The notes below the pieces were generated by a model. The model was not told where the DNA came from and did no database searches. It saw only the letters and a program-made list of their open reading frames with translations. Below, piece after piece: positions 1 through 10,086 of a DNA stretch of 34,123 nt. The translations under genes were made by a program, and so were the position numbers. Location of the stretch: contig JAQSCZ010000094.1 in NCBI GenBank assembly GCA_029945665.1, positions 76,574 through 110,696 of the forward strand, written 5' to 3'. Position 1 is the stretch's first letter. Every line of letters begins with the position of its first letter. This stretch comes from a bacterium. Lineage in GTDB: Bacteria; Bacteroidota; Bacteroidia; NS11-12g; UBA955.

Positions 1-195
1 GCTATCGATTTTAAGAAAACATTAAAAATAACAGATAGAAAGGAAGCCATTAGAACGGCCATCATGTTAAGTAAGCCTAAAGACATTATCCTAATAGCCG
101 GTAAAGGTCATGAGACTTATCAAGAAATAAAAGGCATCAAAACGCCTTTCGACGACAGAATTGTATTAACAGAAATTTTTAATCAAATGAAATAA
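1..195 (+). CDS. murE: UDP-N-acetylmuramoyl-tripeptide synthetase MurE, C-terminal end (partial)
   Basis: Frame 1 is open from the first base and stops with TAA just before mraY, giving the last 64 residues of a protein whose start lies outside the window. The segment [14 protein letters not shown] followed by FDDR matches the C-terminal domain of MurE ligases. MurE adds the third amino acid (meso-diaminopimelate or lysine) to UDP-MurNAc-dipeptide in the cytoplasm. The DNP-R motif that distinguishes the substrate lies upstream, so the amino acid cannot be read here. Only one base separates its stop from the mraY start, as expected in this cluster. The identification rests on the motif plus the neighbouring genes. 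Confidence 0.93.
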   Translation, partial: AIDFKKTLKITDRKEAIRTAIMLSKPKDIILIAGKGHETYQEIKGIKTPFDDRIVLTEIFNQMK

Positions 196-196
196 T

Positions 197-1453
197 ATGC
201 TTTACCATCTATTCACATATCTGCATCAAGAATATCACATCAGCGGTTTAGGTGTTTGGCAATACCTTACCTTCCGTATGGCCTTGGCTGTAATTTTTTC
301 ATTGTTGATTTCTGCAGTATTTGGCAAACGTCTTATCAATGCTTTGCACCGCATGCAAGTATCGGAAACAATTCGCGAATTGGGTTTACAAGGTGAAGAG
401 AAAAAAAGAGGCACGCCTACCATGGGTGGATTAATTATCATTGGTGCTATTTTAATACCAACATTATTGCTGGCGCGATTAACCAATGTCTATGTTTTAT
501 TGATGATTGCTGTAACAATTTTATGTGGTCTTATTGGCTTTATTGATGATTACATCAAAGTCTTCAAAAAAGACAAAGAAGGTTTAGCAGGACGCTACAA
601 AATCATGGGCCAGATAATTGTGGGTCTTGTTGTTGGATTGACTTTATATTTTAACAAAGCTGTTGTGGTTACAAACCATTACAGCCTTAAAGAAGTTGCC
701 GCTTTAAATCTAGACACCACTAAATTGGTAGGAAAAACAATTGCAGGGGAACGCTTATTCATGCAGAATATAAAGTCTACCGAAACAACGATTCCATTCT
801 TTAAAAACAGCGAATTTGATTATTGCACTATCACTTCCATTTTTGGAGAATCGGCAAGTAAATATTGCTGGATTATTTATGTACTTATCGTTATTTTTAT
901 TATCACCGCTGTATCAAACGGCGCAAATATTACAGATGGTATTGATGGCTTAGCAGCAGGTACTTCGGGTATTATAGGCATTACGCTTGGTGTTTTTGCT
1001 TTTGTCTCTGGTAACGTCATTATTGCAAAATATCTCAATATAATGTATATCCCATATTTGGGCGAGTTATTTGTATTTGCTGGCGCATTTGTAGGAGCTT
1101 GCATTGGATTCCTTTGGTATAATAGCTACCCTGCCCAAGTATTTATGGGTGATACCGGCAGTTTAACAATTGGTGGAATCATCGCTGCTTTAGCAATTAT
1201 TGTTCGCAAAGAATTATTAATTCCTATCATGTGTGGAATTTTCTTGGTAGAAAATTTAAGTGTAATGATACAAGTGGCCTATTTCAAATATACTAAAAAG
1301 AAATATGGCGAAGGCAAAAGAATATTCTTAATGTCTCCCATTCATCACCACTATCAAAAGAAAGGATTTCACGAAGCTAAAATCGTTACAAGATTTTGGA
1401 TTGTGGGCATCATACTAGCCGTATTAACCATTATCACTTTAAAAATAAGATAA
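197..1453 (+). CDS. mraY: Phospho-N-acetylmuramoyl-pentapeptide transferase MraY
   Basis: This integral membrane enzyme transfers phospho-MurNAc-pentapeptide from UDP to undecaprenyl phosphate, forming lipid I. The 418-residue translation has about ten hydrophobic segments. It carries the family signatures: RGTPTMGG near residue 71, DDYIKV near 115, [15 protein letters not shown] in the middle, FMGDTGSL, and the HHHYQKKG histidine motif near the C terminus. It is longer than the roughly 360-residue E. coli enzyme because of an insertion around residues 155-225 between membrane segments. That enlargement appears common in Bacteroidota MraY, but this is from memory. The start is ATG one base after murE. 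Confidence 0.97.
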   Translation: MLYHLFTYLHQEYHISGLGVWQYLTFRMALAVIFSLLISAVFGKRLINALHRMQVSETIRELGLQGEEKKRGTPTMGGLIIIGAILIPTLLLARLTNVYVLLMIAVTILCGLIGFIDDYIKVFKKDKEGLAGRYKIMGQIIVGLVVGLTLYFNKAVVVTNHYSLKEVAALNLDTTKLVGKTIAGERLFMQNIKSTETTIPFFKNSEFDYCTITSIFGESASKYCWIIYVLIVIFIITAVSNGANITDGIDGLAAGTSGIIGITLGVFAFVSGNVIIAKYLNIMYIPYLGELFVFAGAFVGACIGFLWYNSYPAQVFMGDTGSLTIGGIIAALAIIVRKELLIPIMCGIFLVENLSVMIQVAYFKYTKKKYGEGKRIFLMSPIHHHYQKKGFHEAKIVTRFWIVGIILAVLTIITLKIR

Positions 1454-1457
1454 TAAA

Positions 1458-2813
1458 TTGAAAAAACGAATTGTCATATTAGGTGCCGGAGAAAGTGGAA
1501 CTGGCTGTGCTATACTAGCATTGCAGAAAGGATATGATGTATTCGTTTCTGATAAAGGCGAAATAAAAGCTGCTTACATTGCTGAATTAGAAAAAATGAA
1601 TGTTGCCTTTGAACAAGGTCAGCATACAGAAGATTTAATACTGAATGCAGATGAAATAATAAAGAGTCCTGGTATTCCAGACAAAGCAGATATTATTGTT
1701 AAAGCAAAGAAAAAAAATATTTCAATAATTTCTGAAATTGAATTCGCTAGTCGATACACAAAAGCAAAACATGTTGGCATAACAGGCACCAATGGCAAAA
1801 CAACCACAACCCTATTATGCTACCACATTTTACAAAAGGCAGGATTCAACGTGGGTCTTGGTGGCAACATAGGCAAAAGCTATGCTCGCCAGGTTGCCCA
1901 AAATGATTTTGAATACTTCGTTTTAGAATTAAGCAGTTTTCAACTGGACAATACTTATACTTTTCGCCCCAATATTGCTATTCTATGCAATATTACGCCC
2001 GATCATTTGGACCGATATAACTACGAATTTCAAAACTACATCGATTCGAAATTTCGCATTGCGATGAACCAAACCAAAGATGATTATTTCATTTATTGTG
2101 CCGACGACCAAATAACAGTTGAAAATCTTTCAACACATAAAATTGATGCGCAACAATTACCATTTGCTTACGAAAAGAAATTAGAAAAAGGGGCCTATGT
2201 ACTCGATAAAGAATTTCACTTATTAGACAACAACAATCCAACCAACAATAACCACTATTTAACCATGTTCATGAATGATTTCGCCTTAAAAGGCATCCAC
2301 AACAGCTACAACGGAATGGCCGCTGCAATAGCAGCCAATGTCCTAAACATTAGCAAAGAAAACATCCGCGAGAGTTTAACCGACTTTCAAAATGTTGAGC
2401 ACCGTTTAGAATATGTAGCCACTATTGGCGGTGTAGAATACATCAACGATAGCAAAGCCACCAACGTCAATTCTACTTGGTATGCTTTAGAGAGCATGGA
2501 CAAGCCAATTGTATGGATAGTAGGCGGTGTCGACAAAGGCAATGATTACGAATCACTTTTACCAATGGTAAAAGAAAAAGTTAAAGTAATTGTATGCTTA
2601 GGTTTAGACAACACTAAAATTCATTTAGCATTTGGCAAGCATGTCGATTTAATGCTTAACACAAGCAGCGCTGAAGAAGCTGTACAAGTTGCTAAAAGAT
2701 TCGCAGCAAAAGGTGATGTGGTATTGCTTTCTCCGGCATGTGCGAGTTTCGATTTATTTGCCAATTACGAAGACAGAGGTTGGCAATACAAAGCTGCAGT
2801 TAAAAATTTATAA
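1458..2813 (+). CDS. murD: UDP-N-acetylmuramoylalanine--D-glutamate ligase MurD
   Basis: MurD adds D-glutamate to UDP-MurNAc-L-alanine in the cytoplasm using ATP. The 451-residue translation shows an N-terminal Rossmann-like segment (VILGAGESGTG, residues 6-16). The Mur-ligase P-loop GTNGKTTT follows at residues 110-117, then the central-domain stretch around NITPDHLDRY, and the C-terminal EYINDSKATN motif. The only in-frame start that keeps the full N-terminal domain is TTG at 1458, four bases after the mraY stop. Its length is normal for the family. Its place between mraY and ftsW is the standard one. Confidence 0.96.
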   Translation: MKKRIVILGAGESGTGCAILALQKGYDVFVSDKGEIKAAYIAELEKMNVAFEQGQHTEDLILNADEIIKSPGIPDKADIIVKAKKKNISIISEIEFASRYTKAKHVGITGTNGKTTTTLLCYHILQKAGFNVGLGGNIGKSYARQVAQNDFEYFVLELSSFQLDNTYTFRPNIAILCNITPDHLDRYNYEFQNYIDSKFRIAMNQTKDDYFIYCADDQITVENLSTHKIDAQQLPFAYEKKLEKGAYVLDKEFHLLDNNNPTNNNHYLTMFMNDFALKGIHNSYNGMAAAIAANVLNISKENIRESLTDFQNVEHRLEYVATIGGVEYINDSKATNVNSTWYALESMDKPIVWIVGGVDKGNDYESLLPMVKEKVKVIVCLGLDNTKIHLAFGKHVDLMLNTSSAEEAVQVAKRFAAKGDVVLLSPACASFDLFANYEDRGWQYKAAVKNL

Positions 2814-2879
2814 CCACTGCAGAAGTCAGTATAAGAATTTAAATATCTTCTGTTTTTGAAACAAAAAAACATTGGATAA

Positions 2880-4055
2880 ATGAATATGAAAATAGGAAAA
2901 TTAACATTCAGAGGCGATGCCTATATTTGGTTTGCGATAATTTGTTTATCTCTTATTGGGCTATTGGCTGTCTATAGCGCTACAGGTTCTTTGGCCTTTA
3001 GAAAGCAAGATGGCAATACCGAATATTTTCTTTTTAAGCATGCCCTATTTTTATTTGGTGGTTTTTTTCTTATGTATTTTTTTCATTTACTGGATTACAA
3101 ATACTTTTCAAGACTATCGCAAATGGCTGTGGTGATAGCCATCATTTTGTTAGTAGCAACCTTGATTTTCGGGAACGATGTAAATGATGCAAAAAGAACC
3201 ATTACAATATTTGGTATTACGTTTCAAGCCAGTGATTTTGCCAAATTTACTTTAATAATGTTCATTGCCCGCTATCTCTCCAAAAATCAAGAAGAGATGA
3301 ATTCATTGCGCGGATTTGTGATTATTTTAGCTTGGATTTGTGGTATCTGTATTTTAATCATGCCCGAGAATTTAAGTACTTCCTTAGTGCTATTTTTTAC
3401 ATGTTGCATGCTTCTTTTTATTGGCAATGCACGCATCAAACATTTACTTTTACTAACAGGCTCTTTTATTGTTATTGCATTAATCGGTTTTACAGTTTTG
3501 TTAAAATCGCCTGAAAGCATGCTACCTGGTAGAGCAGCAACCTGGAAAGCCAGACTAGAAAATTTTACAGGAAAAGATACTGTTGAAGAATACCAAACCA
3601 TTCAAGCAAAAATTGCAGTTGCTTCAGGTGGATTAACAGGAAAAGGACCCGGCAAAGGAGAACAAAGTGCTTACTTACCTGAAGCCTATTCAGATTTTAT
3701 TTTTGCAGTTATTATTGAAGAATATGGTTTAATATTTGGAGGATTAGTTGTTGCAGGATTGTATTTATTAATTTTATACCGAACAATTCGCATAGTAATA
3801 AAAAGCCCTAAAGCATTTGGCGCATTGCTTGCCGTTGGATTGGCCTTCAGCTTAGTATTGCAAGCTTTTATACACATGGCGGTGGCTACAAGTTTCTTTC
3901 CTTTAACTGGCTTAACTCTACCATTAATTAGTATGGGAGGAACCAGTATAATTTTTACAAGCGCTGCATTTGGAGTTATCTTAAGTGTTAGCCGTTCTAT
4001 TGAAGAACAAGAAGCAAAAGAAACTGTAGAGAAAGGAGGGCAAGTTGCCTCTTAA
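2880..4055 (+). CDS. ftsW: Lipid II polymerase / SEDS cell-division protein FtsW
   Basis: FtsW is the SEDS-family peptidoglycan glycosyltransferase of the divisome and works with a class B penicillin-binding protein. The 391-residue protein has about ten membrane segments. It carries SEDS signatures: GDAYIWFAIICLSLIGLLAVYSATGS at the N terminus (shown only as start and end of the segment), PEAYSDFIFAVIIEEYG in the extracytoplasmic loop, and PLISMGGTS near the C terminus. Two ATG codons (2880 and 2886) are possible starts. A 66-base gap separates it from murD, the longest in the cluster. Its 3' end overlaps murG by 11 bases. RodA is the alternative SEDS assignment, but the position between murD and murG argues for FtsW. 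Confidence 0.95.
   Translation: MNMKIGKLTFRGDAYIWFAIICLSLIGLLAVYSATGSLAFRKQDGNTEYFLFKHALFLFGGFFLMYFFHLLDYKYFSRLSQMAVVIAIILLVATLIFGNDVNDAKRTITIFGITFQASDFAKFTLIMFIARYLSKNQEEMNSLRGFVIILAWICGICILIMPENLSTSLVLFFTCCMLLFIGNARIKHLLLLTGSFIVIALIGFTVLLKSPESMLPGRAATWKARLENFTGKDTVEEYQTIQAKIAVASGGLTGKGPGKGEQSAYLPEAYSDFIFAVIIEEYGLIFGGLVVAGLYLLILYRTIRIVIKSPKAFGALLAVGLAFSLVLQAFIHMAVATSFFPLTGLTLPLISMGGTSIIFTSAAFGVILSVSRSIEEQEAKETVEKGGQVAS
4032..4040 (+). promoter_or_regulatory. Strong Shine-Dalgarno sequence for murG
   Basis: AAAGGAGGG lies inside the ftsW coding end, with AGGAGG five bases before the TTG start of murG at 4045. This is a near-perfect anti-16S complement, while most genes in the window show no such motif. 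It supports the unusual TTG start and the overlap with ftsW. Confidence 0.7.
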
Positions 4056-5130
4056 TAAAGTAATTATATCAGGTGGAGGAACTGGTGGGCATATTTTTCC
4101 CGCAGTTGCTATTGGCAATGAATTGAAAAGACTTTATCCAACGATTGAAATATTATTTGTTGGAGCCCTTGGCCGAATGGAGATGGAAAAAGTACCAGCT
4201 GCCGGATTTAAAATTGTCGGATTACCAATAACCGGCATTCAACGAAGCTTTTCGATATCAAATATATTCGTGCCTTTTAAATTAATAACAAGCATTTTAA
4301 AAGCAAAAAAAATAATACAAGCGTTCAAGCCAGACATTGTTATTGGTGTTGGAGGATATGCAAGTGCAGCCATACTTTATGCTGCATCAAGCAAAAGCAT
4401 ACCCTGCCTAATTCAAGAGCAAAATTCATATGCAGGCTTAACCAATAAATGGTTGAGTAAAAAAGTTAATACCATTTGTGTGGCTTATCAAGGCATGGAA
4501 AAATTTTTTCCCAAAGAAAAAATAATGATTACAGGCAATCCTGTTCGCGCTGCCATAGCAGACGCTTCTGGAATTAATCAAAAAAGCGCAAAAGATAGAT
4601 TAGGATTTGACTCTGCGTTGCCCATGGTACTTGTTATTGGTGGCAGTCAAGGTTCACGCATGATTAACCAAAGTATCCAATCTAAACTCGTACTATTTGA
4701 GGAAAACAATTGCCAACTTTTATGGCAAACTGGTCAGCTCTTTTCGCCGGATACACAATCTATAAAAGGAATACAGGCCCTGCCATTTATTGGCGATATG
4801 GCCACCGCCTATGCTGCAGCCGATATTGTAATTTCAAGAGCAGGCGCTACCTCTATTAGTGAACTATCACTGTTAGGCAAATCATGTATTTTAGTACCTT
4901 TACCGAGTGCGGCCGAGGACCATCAAACAGAAAACGCCATGGCACTTGTTAATAATTCTGCGGCCCTACTCATAAGAGATTCAGAGGCCAATGACAAATT
5001 GGTTGCAACCGCAATTGAATTGTTAAAAAACAAAAAGCTGCAACTTGAGCTTTCAGAAAACATAACCCACTTCGCGCAACCGAATGCATTAGTCAACATA
5101 GTTGACCAAATTAGAAAATTAACCCAGTAG
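4045..5130 (+). CDS. murG: UDP-GlcNAc:lipid I N-acetylglucosaminyltransferase MurG
   Basis: MurG is a peripheral inner-membrane GT-B glycosyltransferase that converts lipid I to lipid II. The 361-residue protein begins with the glycine loop SGGGTGGHIFPA (residues 9-20). It has a second glycine-rich loop GGSQGSRMIN at the start of the C-terminal domain and the UDP-GlcNAc-binding stretch ISRAGATSISEL. All three are diagnostic. The start is TTG at 4045, supported by the Shine-Dalgarno sequence immediately upstream and by the position of the first glycine loop. It overlaps the end of ftsW by 11 bases and ends four bases before murC. Confidence 0.96.
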   Translation: MPLNKVIISGGGTGGHIFPAVAIGNELKRLYPTIEILFVGALGRMEMEKVPAAGFKIVGLPITGIQRSFSISNIFVPFKLITSILKAKKIIQAFKPDIVIGVGGYASAAILYAASSKSIPCLIQEQNSYAGLTNKWLSKKVNTICVAYQGMEKFFPKEKIMITGNPVRAAIADASGINQKSAKDRLGFDSALPMVLVIGGSQGSRMINQSIQSKLVLFEENNCQLLWQTGQLFSPDTQSIKGIQALPFIGDMATAYAAADIVISRAGATSISELSLLGKSCILVPLPSAAEDHQTENAMALVNNSAALLIRDSEANDKLVATAIELLKNKKLQLELSENITHFAQPNALVNIVDQIRKLTQ

Positions 5131-5134
5131 CAAT

Positions 5135-6508
5135 ATGAATTTAAAGGATATTAAAACAGCTTATTTCATTGGCATTGGCGGCATAGGAATGAGTGCAATT
5201 GCCCGCTATTTCAAATCTTTGGGCATTGCTGTTTATGGCTATGACCGATCGCAAAACGATTTTACATCTCAATTAATTGCCGAAGGATTTAACATTAGAT
5301 TTTACGAAGACATTCAAAATATTCCAAAAGAAATAATCAACTCTCCTAAGGAGTCGATTGTTATATATACTCCCGCAATTCCAGCCGAACATACCGAATT
5401 ATTGTATCTTAAGGAGAAAAAAATAAAGCTTTATAAACGCTCTGAAATATTGGGTCTAATTTCAAAAAACACTTTTACAATTGCTGTAGCCGGCACACAT
5501 GGCAAAACAACAACAAGTTGCATGATTGCCCATCTATTAAATGAATGTGGCATTAATTTTACAGCCTTTCTTGGCGGTATAAGTACAAATTTCAATAGTA
5601 ACTATTGGCACAAAACTGATGGCAGAGAGATTTTTGAAGAATCCATTACAGTGGTAGAAGCCGATGAATTCGATCGATCCTTTCTTCATCTGTCACCTAA
5701 TATTGCAATTGTCACCTCAACAGATGCCGACCATTTAGATATTTATGGCCAGGCAGCAGAAGTAAAAAAATCGTTTCAAGCTTTTATAAATTGCATGCAA
5801 TCAGATGGCACAGCAATCATCAGAGAAAAATTAGATTTAAATTTCTTAGGAGAAACCATTCATTATGGTAAAGCACGAAAATCAGAAGCGCGATATGACC
5901 ATATAACCATTGAACAATTCAAATTTAATTTCGAATTTTCGTATCGCAAAATCGAATTAAATGTAAACAGTGGAATTCCAGGATTTCACAATGTTGAGAA
6001 TGCAACAGCTGCGCTTGCGGCATGCATAAGAATTGGTGTAAACGAATATGATTTGGCAAAAGCCATGGCCAATTTCAAAGGTATTAAACGCCGATTTGAA
6101 TATGTTGTTAATACACCAAACCATGTAGTAATCGACGACTATGCCCACCACCCCACTGAGTTAACAGCAGCCATTACTTCAATCAAAGAATTATATCCTA
6201 ACAAAAAAATAACTGGCATTTTCCAACCCCATTTATTTTCGCGCACGCGCGATTTTGCAGATAATTTTGCAACAGCCTTAGAACTTCTAGATGAATGTTG
6301 GTTAATGGATATATATCCAGCGAGAGAACAACCAATACCTGGAATTAGTTCTGAATTTTTGGCCTTAAAAATGACCACAAACGTAAAGATTGTTAGTAGC
6401 AATTGGGTACTTAAAACGATTGCTGAACAAAAACCAGAATTATTAGTCATATTAGGTGCTGGCGATATTGATAAACTTGTAAAACCTATTCAAGTTTTAT
6501 ATGCGTAA
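5135..6508 (+). CDS. murC: UDP-N-acetylmuramate--L-alanine ligase MurC
   Basis: MurC adds the first amino acid of the stem peptide to UDP-MurNAc. The 457-residue protein has the dinucleotide-like loop GIGGIGMSAIA (residues 13-23), the P-loop GTHGKTTT (120-127), the VVEADEFDRSF central motif, and the C-terminal DDYAHHPTE motif that separates MurC/Mpl from the other Mur ligases. The position between murG and ftsQ favours MurC over the recycling ligase Mpl. The start is ATG. The last eight bases overlap ftsQ, suggesting translational coupling. Confidence 0.96.
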   Translation: MNLKDIKTAYFIGIGGIGMSAIARYFKSLGIAVYGYDRSQNDFTSQLIAEGFNIRFYEDIQNIPKEIINSPKESIVIYTPAIPAEHTELLYLKEKKIKLYKRSEILGLISKNTFTIAVAGTHGKTTTSCMIAHLLNECGINFTAFLGGISTNFNSNYWHKTDGREIFEESITVVEADEFDRSFLHLSPNIAIVTSTDADHLDIYGQAAEVKKSFQAFINCMQSDGTAIIREKLDLNFLGETIHYGKARKSEARYDHITIEQFKFNFEFSYRKIELNVNSGIPGFHNVENATAALAACIRIGVNEYDLAKAMANFKGIKRRFEYVVNTPNHVVIDDYAHHPTELTAAITSIKELYPNKKITGIFQPHLFSRTRDFADNFATALELLDECWLMDIYPAREQPIPGISSEFLALKMTTNVKIVSSNWVLKTIAEQKPELLVILGAGDIDKLVKPIQVLYA

Positions 6509-7325
6509 AATCGTTGCCTTTTTTAAAGAAAACAAAAAGTGGAACGTCGTTCTGTGGAGTGCTATTGCATTATTTTTAGTAATATCCTTATTGATTATAA
6601 ATGAAAAAGAAAACACCCTAAGAATAAAAAAAATAAGTGTTACAATACTACCTGAATCTGAATTGAGTTTTTTGGATAGCAATGCAATTATCAATGTCAT
6701 TAAAGGCATTGAACCAGATATGATTTTGGTGGGTGCGCGACTAGAAAATATAAAAATTGACGAGATGGAAGCCGACTTAGAAGCTAATCCATTTGTTGAA
6801 GAAGCAGATATTTCTGTTGATTTAAGTGGTCGAATGAAAATAAAGGTATTACAGAGAAGTCCAGTGCTAAGGGTATTCAATAACAAAGGTCAAAGTTACT
6901 ATGTATCAAAAAATGGATACAAAATTCCACGCAATGACGAGTACTCTGCAAGGGTCATAGTTGCCAATGGAAATATAACTGAAAGCCTTGCTGACAGTAT
7001 CTTTGCTAAGACTAAAGTATTGAAAGATTTATACCAAATTGCACAGTATTGCAGCAAGGATAAATTTTGGGATGCACAAATTGAACAATTGTATGTAGAT
7101 AATTATAATGACATTTTGTTGATTCCTAAGGTAGGAAATCATACTATTGTATTCGGTTCTGCAGAAGGCTTAGATGGCAAGTTTACTAGACTGAAGGAAT
7201 TTTATTTCAAAGGATTAAATAATATCGGGTGGAATAAATATAAATCAATCAATGTAAAATACGATAATCAAATTATCGCCGAAAAAAATGGGCTATTCAA
7301 AAACGCTTCAGATACCGCAAAATAA
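6501..7325 (+). CDS. ftsQ: Cell-division protein FtsQ
   Basis: FtsQ is a single-pass divisome protein whose periplasmic POTRA domain links early and late division proteins. The 274-residue translation has a short cytoplasmic N terminus, one membrane helix at about residues 15-33, and then a periplasmic domain. The stretch ANPFVEEADISVDLSGRMKIKVLQRSPV (start and end of the match) resembles the FtsQ/DivIB POTRA strand pattern, with YYVSKNGYKIP beyond it. Sequence similarity alone is weak, as is usual for FtsQ. The overlap with murC and the 26-base gap to ftsA make the call secure. Confidence 0.9.
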   Translation: MRKIVAFFKENKKWNVVLWSAIALFLVISLLIINEKENTLRIKKISVTILPESELSFLDSNAIINVIKGIEPDMILVGARLENIKIDEMEADLEANPFVEEADISVDLSGRMKIKVLQRSPVLRVFNNKGQSYYVSKNGYKIPRNDEYSARVIVANGNITESLADSIFAKTKVLKDLYQIAQYCSKDKFWDAQIEQLYVDNYNDILLIPKVGNHTIVFGSAEGLDGKFTRLKEFYFKGLNNIGWNKYKSINVKYDNQIIAEKNGLFKNASDTAK

Positions 7326-7351
7326 ATTTAAAAAGTAATTTTCAAAAAGAT

Positions 7352-8650
7352 ATGTCGAATAAATTAATCGTTGGTTTAGATATTGGAACTACAAAAGTAT
7401 GTGCCATTGTAGGCCAAAGAAATGAAAATGGAAAAATCAACATCTTAGGAGTTGGTTCAGCGCCATCTCTCGGTGGAGTGATGCGCGGTGAAGTTACCAA
7501 CATTTCTAAAACTGTGGATGCCATAAAGGAAGCCATAGCCAAAGCTTCAAAAATTTCAAATGTTGAAATTAATGCAGTTAATGTTGGAATTGCTGGCGAA
7601 CATATAAAAAGCTTCCAACAAACAGGTGTTAGAATAAGAGAAAATTCTGAAGCAGAAATTACAAGAGAAGAATTAGATGAAATGAATAAAGAGCAATATA
7701 GAATTGCTGTTGAACCAGGATCAAAAATTCTACATGCTCTTCCTCAAGAATACACCATTGATTCACGCTTTACCACTAAAGAACCAGAAGGCATGCCGGG
7801 CACAAAATTGGAATGCAAATACCATATTATTACTGGCCGTGTAAGCGCTGCAAAAACCATTGCAAAGTGTGTTGAGAATGCAGGTTTACAAGCAAACGAT
7901 GTAGTTGTTGAACCAATAGCTTCTGCGCATGCTGTTTTAAGCGAAGAAGAATTACAAGCGGGTATTGCAATTTTAGATATTGGCGGTGGCACTACTGACC
8001 TTGCTATTTTTCACGATGGAAAAATAAGACATACTGCGGTAATCCCTTTCGGTGGTGAAATTATTACTGCCGACATAGCAGATGCTTTCGGTATTTTACC
8101 AAAACAAGCTGAAATGATAAAAGTGAAATATGGACATGCTTTGGTAGAGGGTACTAAAAGCAATGAATTCATAAGTGTTCCTGGCATTAAGGAGAGAAAA
8201 GCAAAAGAAATTTTAGTTCGCAATTTAGCACATGTTATTCATGCAAGGGTTAAAGAAATCATGGAAATGGTGAATGAAGAAATTGAAATATCCGGGTATA
8301 AAAATAAATTAAATTTGGGCATTGTTTTAACAGGCGGTGGGGCACAATTAAAAGACCTTTCTCATTTGGTTGAGTATACAACACATTGTGAAGTGAAAAT
8401 CGGTTTACCTGACCCTCATTTGGGCAAAGGTTTAGTTGAAGAAGTAAGAAGTCCTATGTATGCAACTTGTATTGGCCTTGTTTTAAAAGGTTTTGAGGAT
8501 CTGAGAGAAACCGAAAACGAAAACAAAAACACCCCAATGAAAAAGTCCGCAAAGACGAAAACAAGCAATGAAGGCGGGATGATGAAAGGCTTCTTTGGCA
8601 GCTTCAGAAAATGGATTGATGATGACCAATCTATGGATGATTTTAAATAA
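7352..8650 (+). CDS. ftsA: Cell-division actin homologue FtsA
   Basis: FtsA is an actin-fold ATPase that tethers FtsZ filaments to the inner membrane. The 432-residue protein shows the first phosphate loop VGLDIGTTKVCAIVG at the N terminus and the second, ILDIGGGTTDLAIF, near residue 210. It also has the adenosine-binding VLTGGGAQLKDL near residue 330. After a lysine- and threonine-rich linker, the last 20 residues (GFFGSFRKWID) form a plausible amphipathic membrane-targeting helix, as in other FtsA proteins. The neighbours are ftsQ and ftsZ. Confidence 0.97.
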   Translation: MSNKLIVGLDIGTTKVCAIVGQRNENGKINILGVGSAPSLGGVMRGEVTNISKTVDAIKEAIAKASKISNVEINAVNVGIAGEHIKSFQQTGVRIRENSEAEITREELDEMNKEQYRIAVEPGSKILHALPQEYTIDSRFTTKEPEGMPGTKLECKYHIITGRVSAAKTIAKCVENAGLQANDVVVEPIASAHAVLSEEELQAGIAILDIGGGTTDLAIFHDGKIRHTAVIPFGGEIITADIADAFGILPKQAEMIKVKYGHALVEGTKSNEFISVPGIKERKAKEILVRNLAHVIHARVKEIMEMVNEEIEISGYKNKLNLGIVLTGGGAQLKDLSHLVEYTTHCEVKIGLPDPHLGKGLVEEVRSPMYATCIGLVLKGFEDLRETENENKNTPMKKSAKTKTSNEGGMMKGFFGSFRKWIDDDQSMDDFK

Positions 8651-8689
8651 AAAAAGTGGTCTAAAACAGAATTATAAATTGAATTAAAA

Positions 8690-10030
8690 ATGAATTATTT
8701 TAAAGTAGAATTACCCAAAGAACAATCTTCCATTATCAAAGTAATGGGTGTTGGTGGCGGAGGAAGCAATGCTGTTAACCATATGTTTAATAGAGGTATT
8801 GTAGGTGTCGATTTTTTTCTTTGCAATACCGATGCGCAACATTTGGAAAAAAGTCCGGTACTCAATAAAATACAATTGGGCAGCAATTTAACCGAAGGCT
8901 TGGGTGCCGGTGGCGACCCAGAGTTTGGAAAAAGATGTGCCATGGAAAGTATTGATAAAATTGAAGATGCACTTCGACATAATACAAAAATGCTTTTTAT
9001 TACTGCTGGCATGGGTGGTGGAACAGGAACTGGCGCAGCTCCTATAATCGCTCAAAAAGCAAGACAAATGGGGATATTAACCATTGGTATCGTAACCCGT
9101 CCATTTAAGAATGAGGGTCCCCACAAGGCTGAAAAAGCAGACAAAGGCATCAATGATTTAAAGCCACATGTAGATGCATTATTAGTCATAAGCAATGAGC
9201 GCATTTTACAAATGTTCTCCAACCTAAGATACCGCGAAGCACTCAGTCAGGCAGATGATATTTTATTCACTGCATCGAAAGGTATTGCCGAAATAATTAC
9301 TGTTGAAGGCTATATGAATGTCGATTTTAGAGACGTTAAAACAGCATTGGAAAATAGCGGCCGCGCTATAATGGGTACTGGTATAGCTAGCGGCGACGAC
9401 AGAGCAATAAATGCGGCACAGAAAGCATTAGATTCTCCATTGTTAGACGAAAATAGCATAGAAGGATCAAAACATATTCTTGTTAATATTAGTTTTGGTA
9501 ACGACGAGCCGTACACCAATGAAATTGATATAATCACGGGTTTCTTCCAACAACAAGCGGGTTCCAATGCCAACCTGAAATTTGGGTTAACATACAATGA
9601 TACACTCGACAAAGAAATTGCAATTACGGTGGTTGCCACAGGATTTGAAAACCGCTTAAAGGATGAGATAGGATTTGAAAACAATAACAATGAAGGGATG
9701 CTCGAAATCAATTTAGATACCCCAGAAAGCATCGTATTGCCATTGGATGACTTCAAACCAACTGAAGTGCCAAATCAAATGGAGCAATTATCGTTTTTGG
9801 AAATCAATAGATTGCGCACCCAAAGAGAAAATAACCCTGCACCGGCAGAAAACAAATTTAAAACTTTAAACAATATGGAAATACCTGCTTATTTGAGACA
9901 TAATGTAATTTTTGATGAAGCGCAGCAAGGTATTGAAATGTCAAAATTATTTCTTGAAGAAGAAAAAGAAAATAAAACCTCCCGATTCAAAGATGGAGGC
10001 AATAAATATTTACATGACAATGTAGACTAG
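8690..10030 (+). CDS. ftsZ: Cell-division tubulin homologue FtsZ
   Basis: FtsZ is the GTPase that polymerises into the division ring. The 446-residue protein has the N-terminal GGGGSNAV loop (residues 22-29), the tubulin signature GGGTGTG (109-115), and the T7-loop region NVDFRDVKTAL. Beyond the globular core (about 330 residues) lies a linker. A conserved block follows at IPAYLRHNVIF near residues 397-407, a pattern I recall from Bacteroidota FtsZ. The tail is acidic and lysine-rich. This is the last gene of the cluster; a terminator follows about 60 bases downstream. Confidence 0.98.
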   Translation: MNYFKVELPKEQSSIIKVMGVGGGGSNAVNHMFNRGIVGVDFFLCNTDAQHLEKSPVLNKIQLGSNLTEGLGAGGDPEFGKRCAMESIDKIEDALRHNTKMLFITAGMGGGTGTGAAPIIAQKARQMGILTIGIVTRPFKNEGPHKAEKADKGINDLKPHVDALLVISNERILQMFSNLRYREALSQADDILFTASKGIAEIITVEGYMNVDFRDVKTALENSGRAIMGTGIASGDDRAINAAQKALDSPLLDENSIEGSKHILVNISFGNDEPYTNEIDIITGFFQQQAGSNANLKFGLTYNDTLDKEIAITVVATGFENRLKDEIGFENNNNEGMLEINLDTPESIVLPLDDFKPTEVPNQMEQLSFLEINRLRTQRENNPAPAENKFKTLNNMEIPAYLRHNVIFDEAQQGIEMSKLFLEEEKENKTSRFKDGGNKYLHDNVD

Positions 10031-10086
10031 CCTATAAAGATAGTTCTATGAAAGTACACCTGAAATAGATCTATGAATTCATTGAT

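Noticed and set aside
2820-2857. Weak terminator in the murD-ftsW gap (CAGAAG / CTTCTG plus T run)
   Set aside because: Only six base pairs around a 21-base AT-rich loop; too weak to be called.
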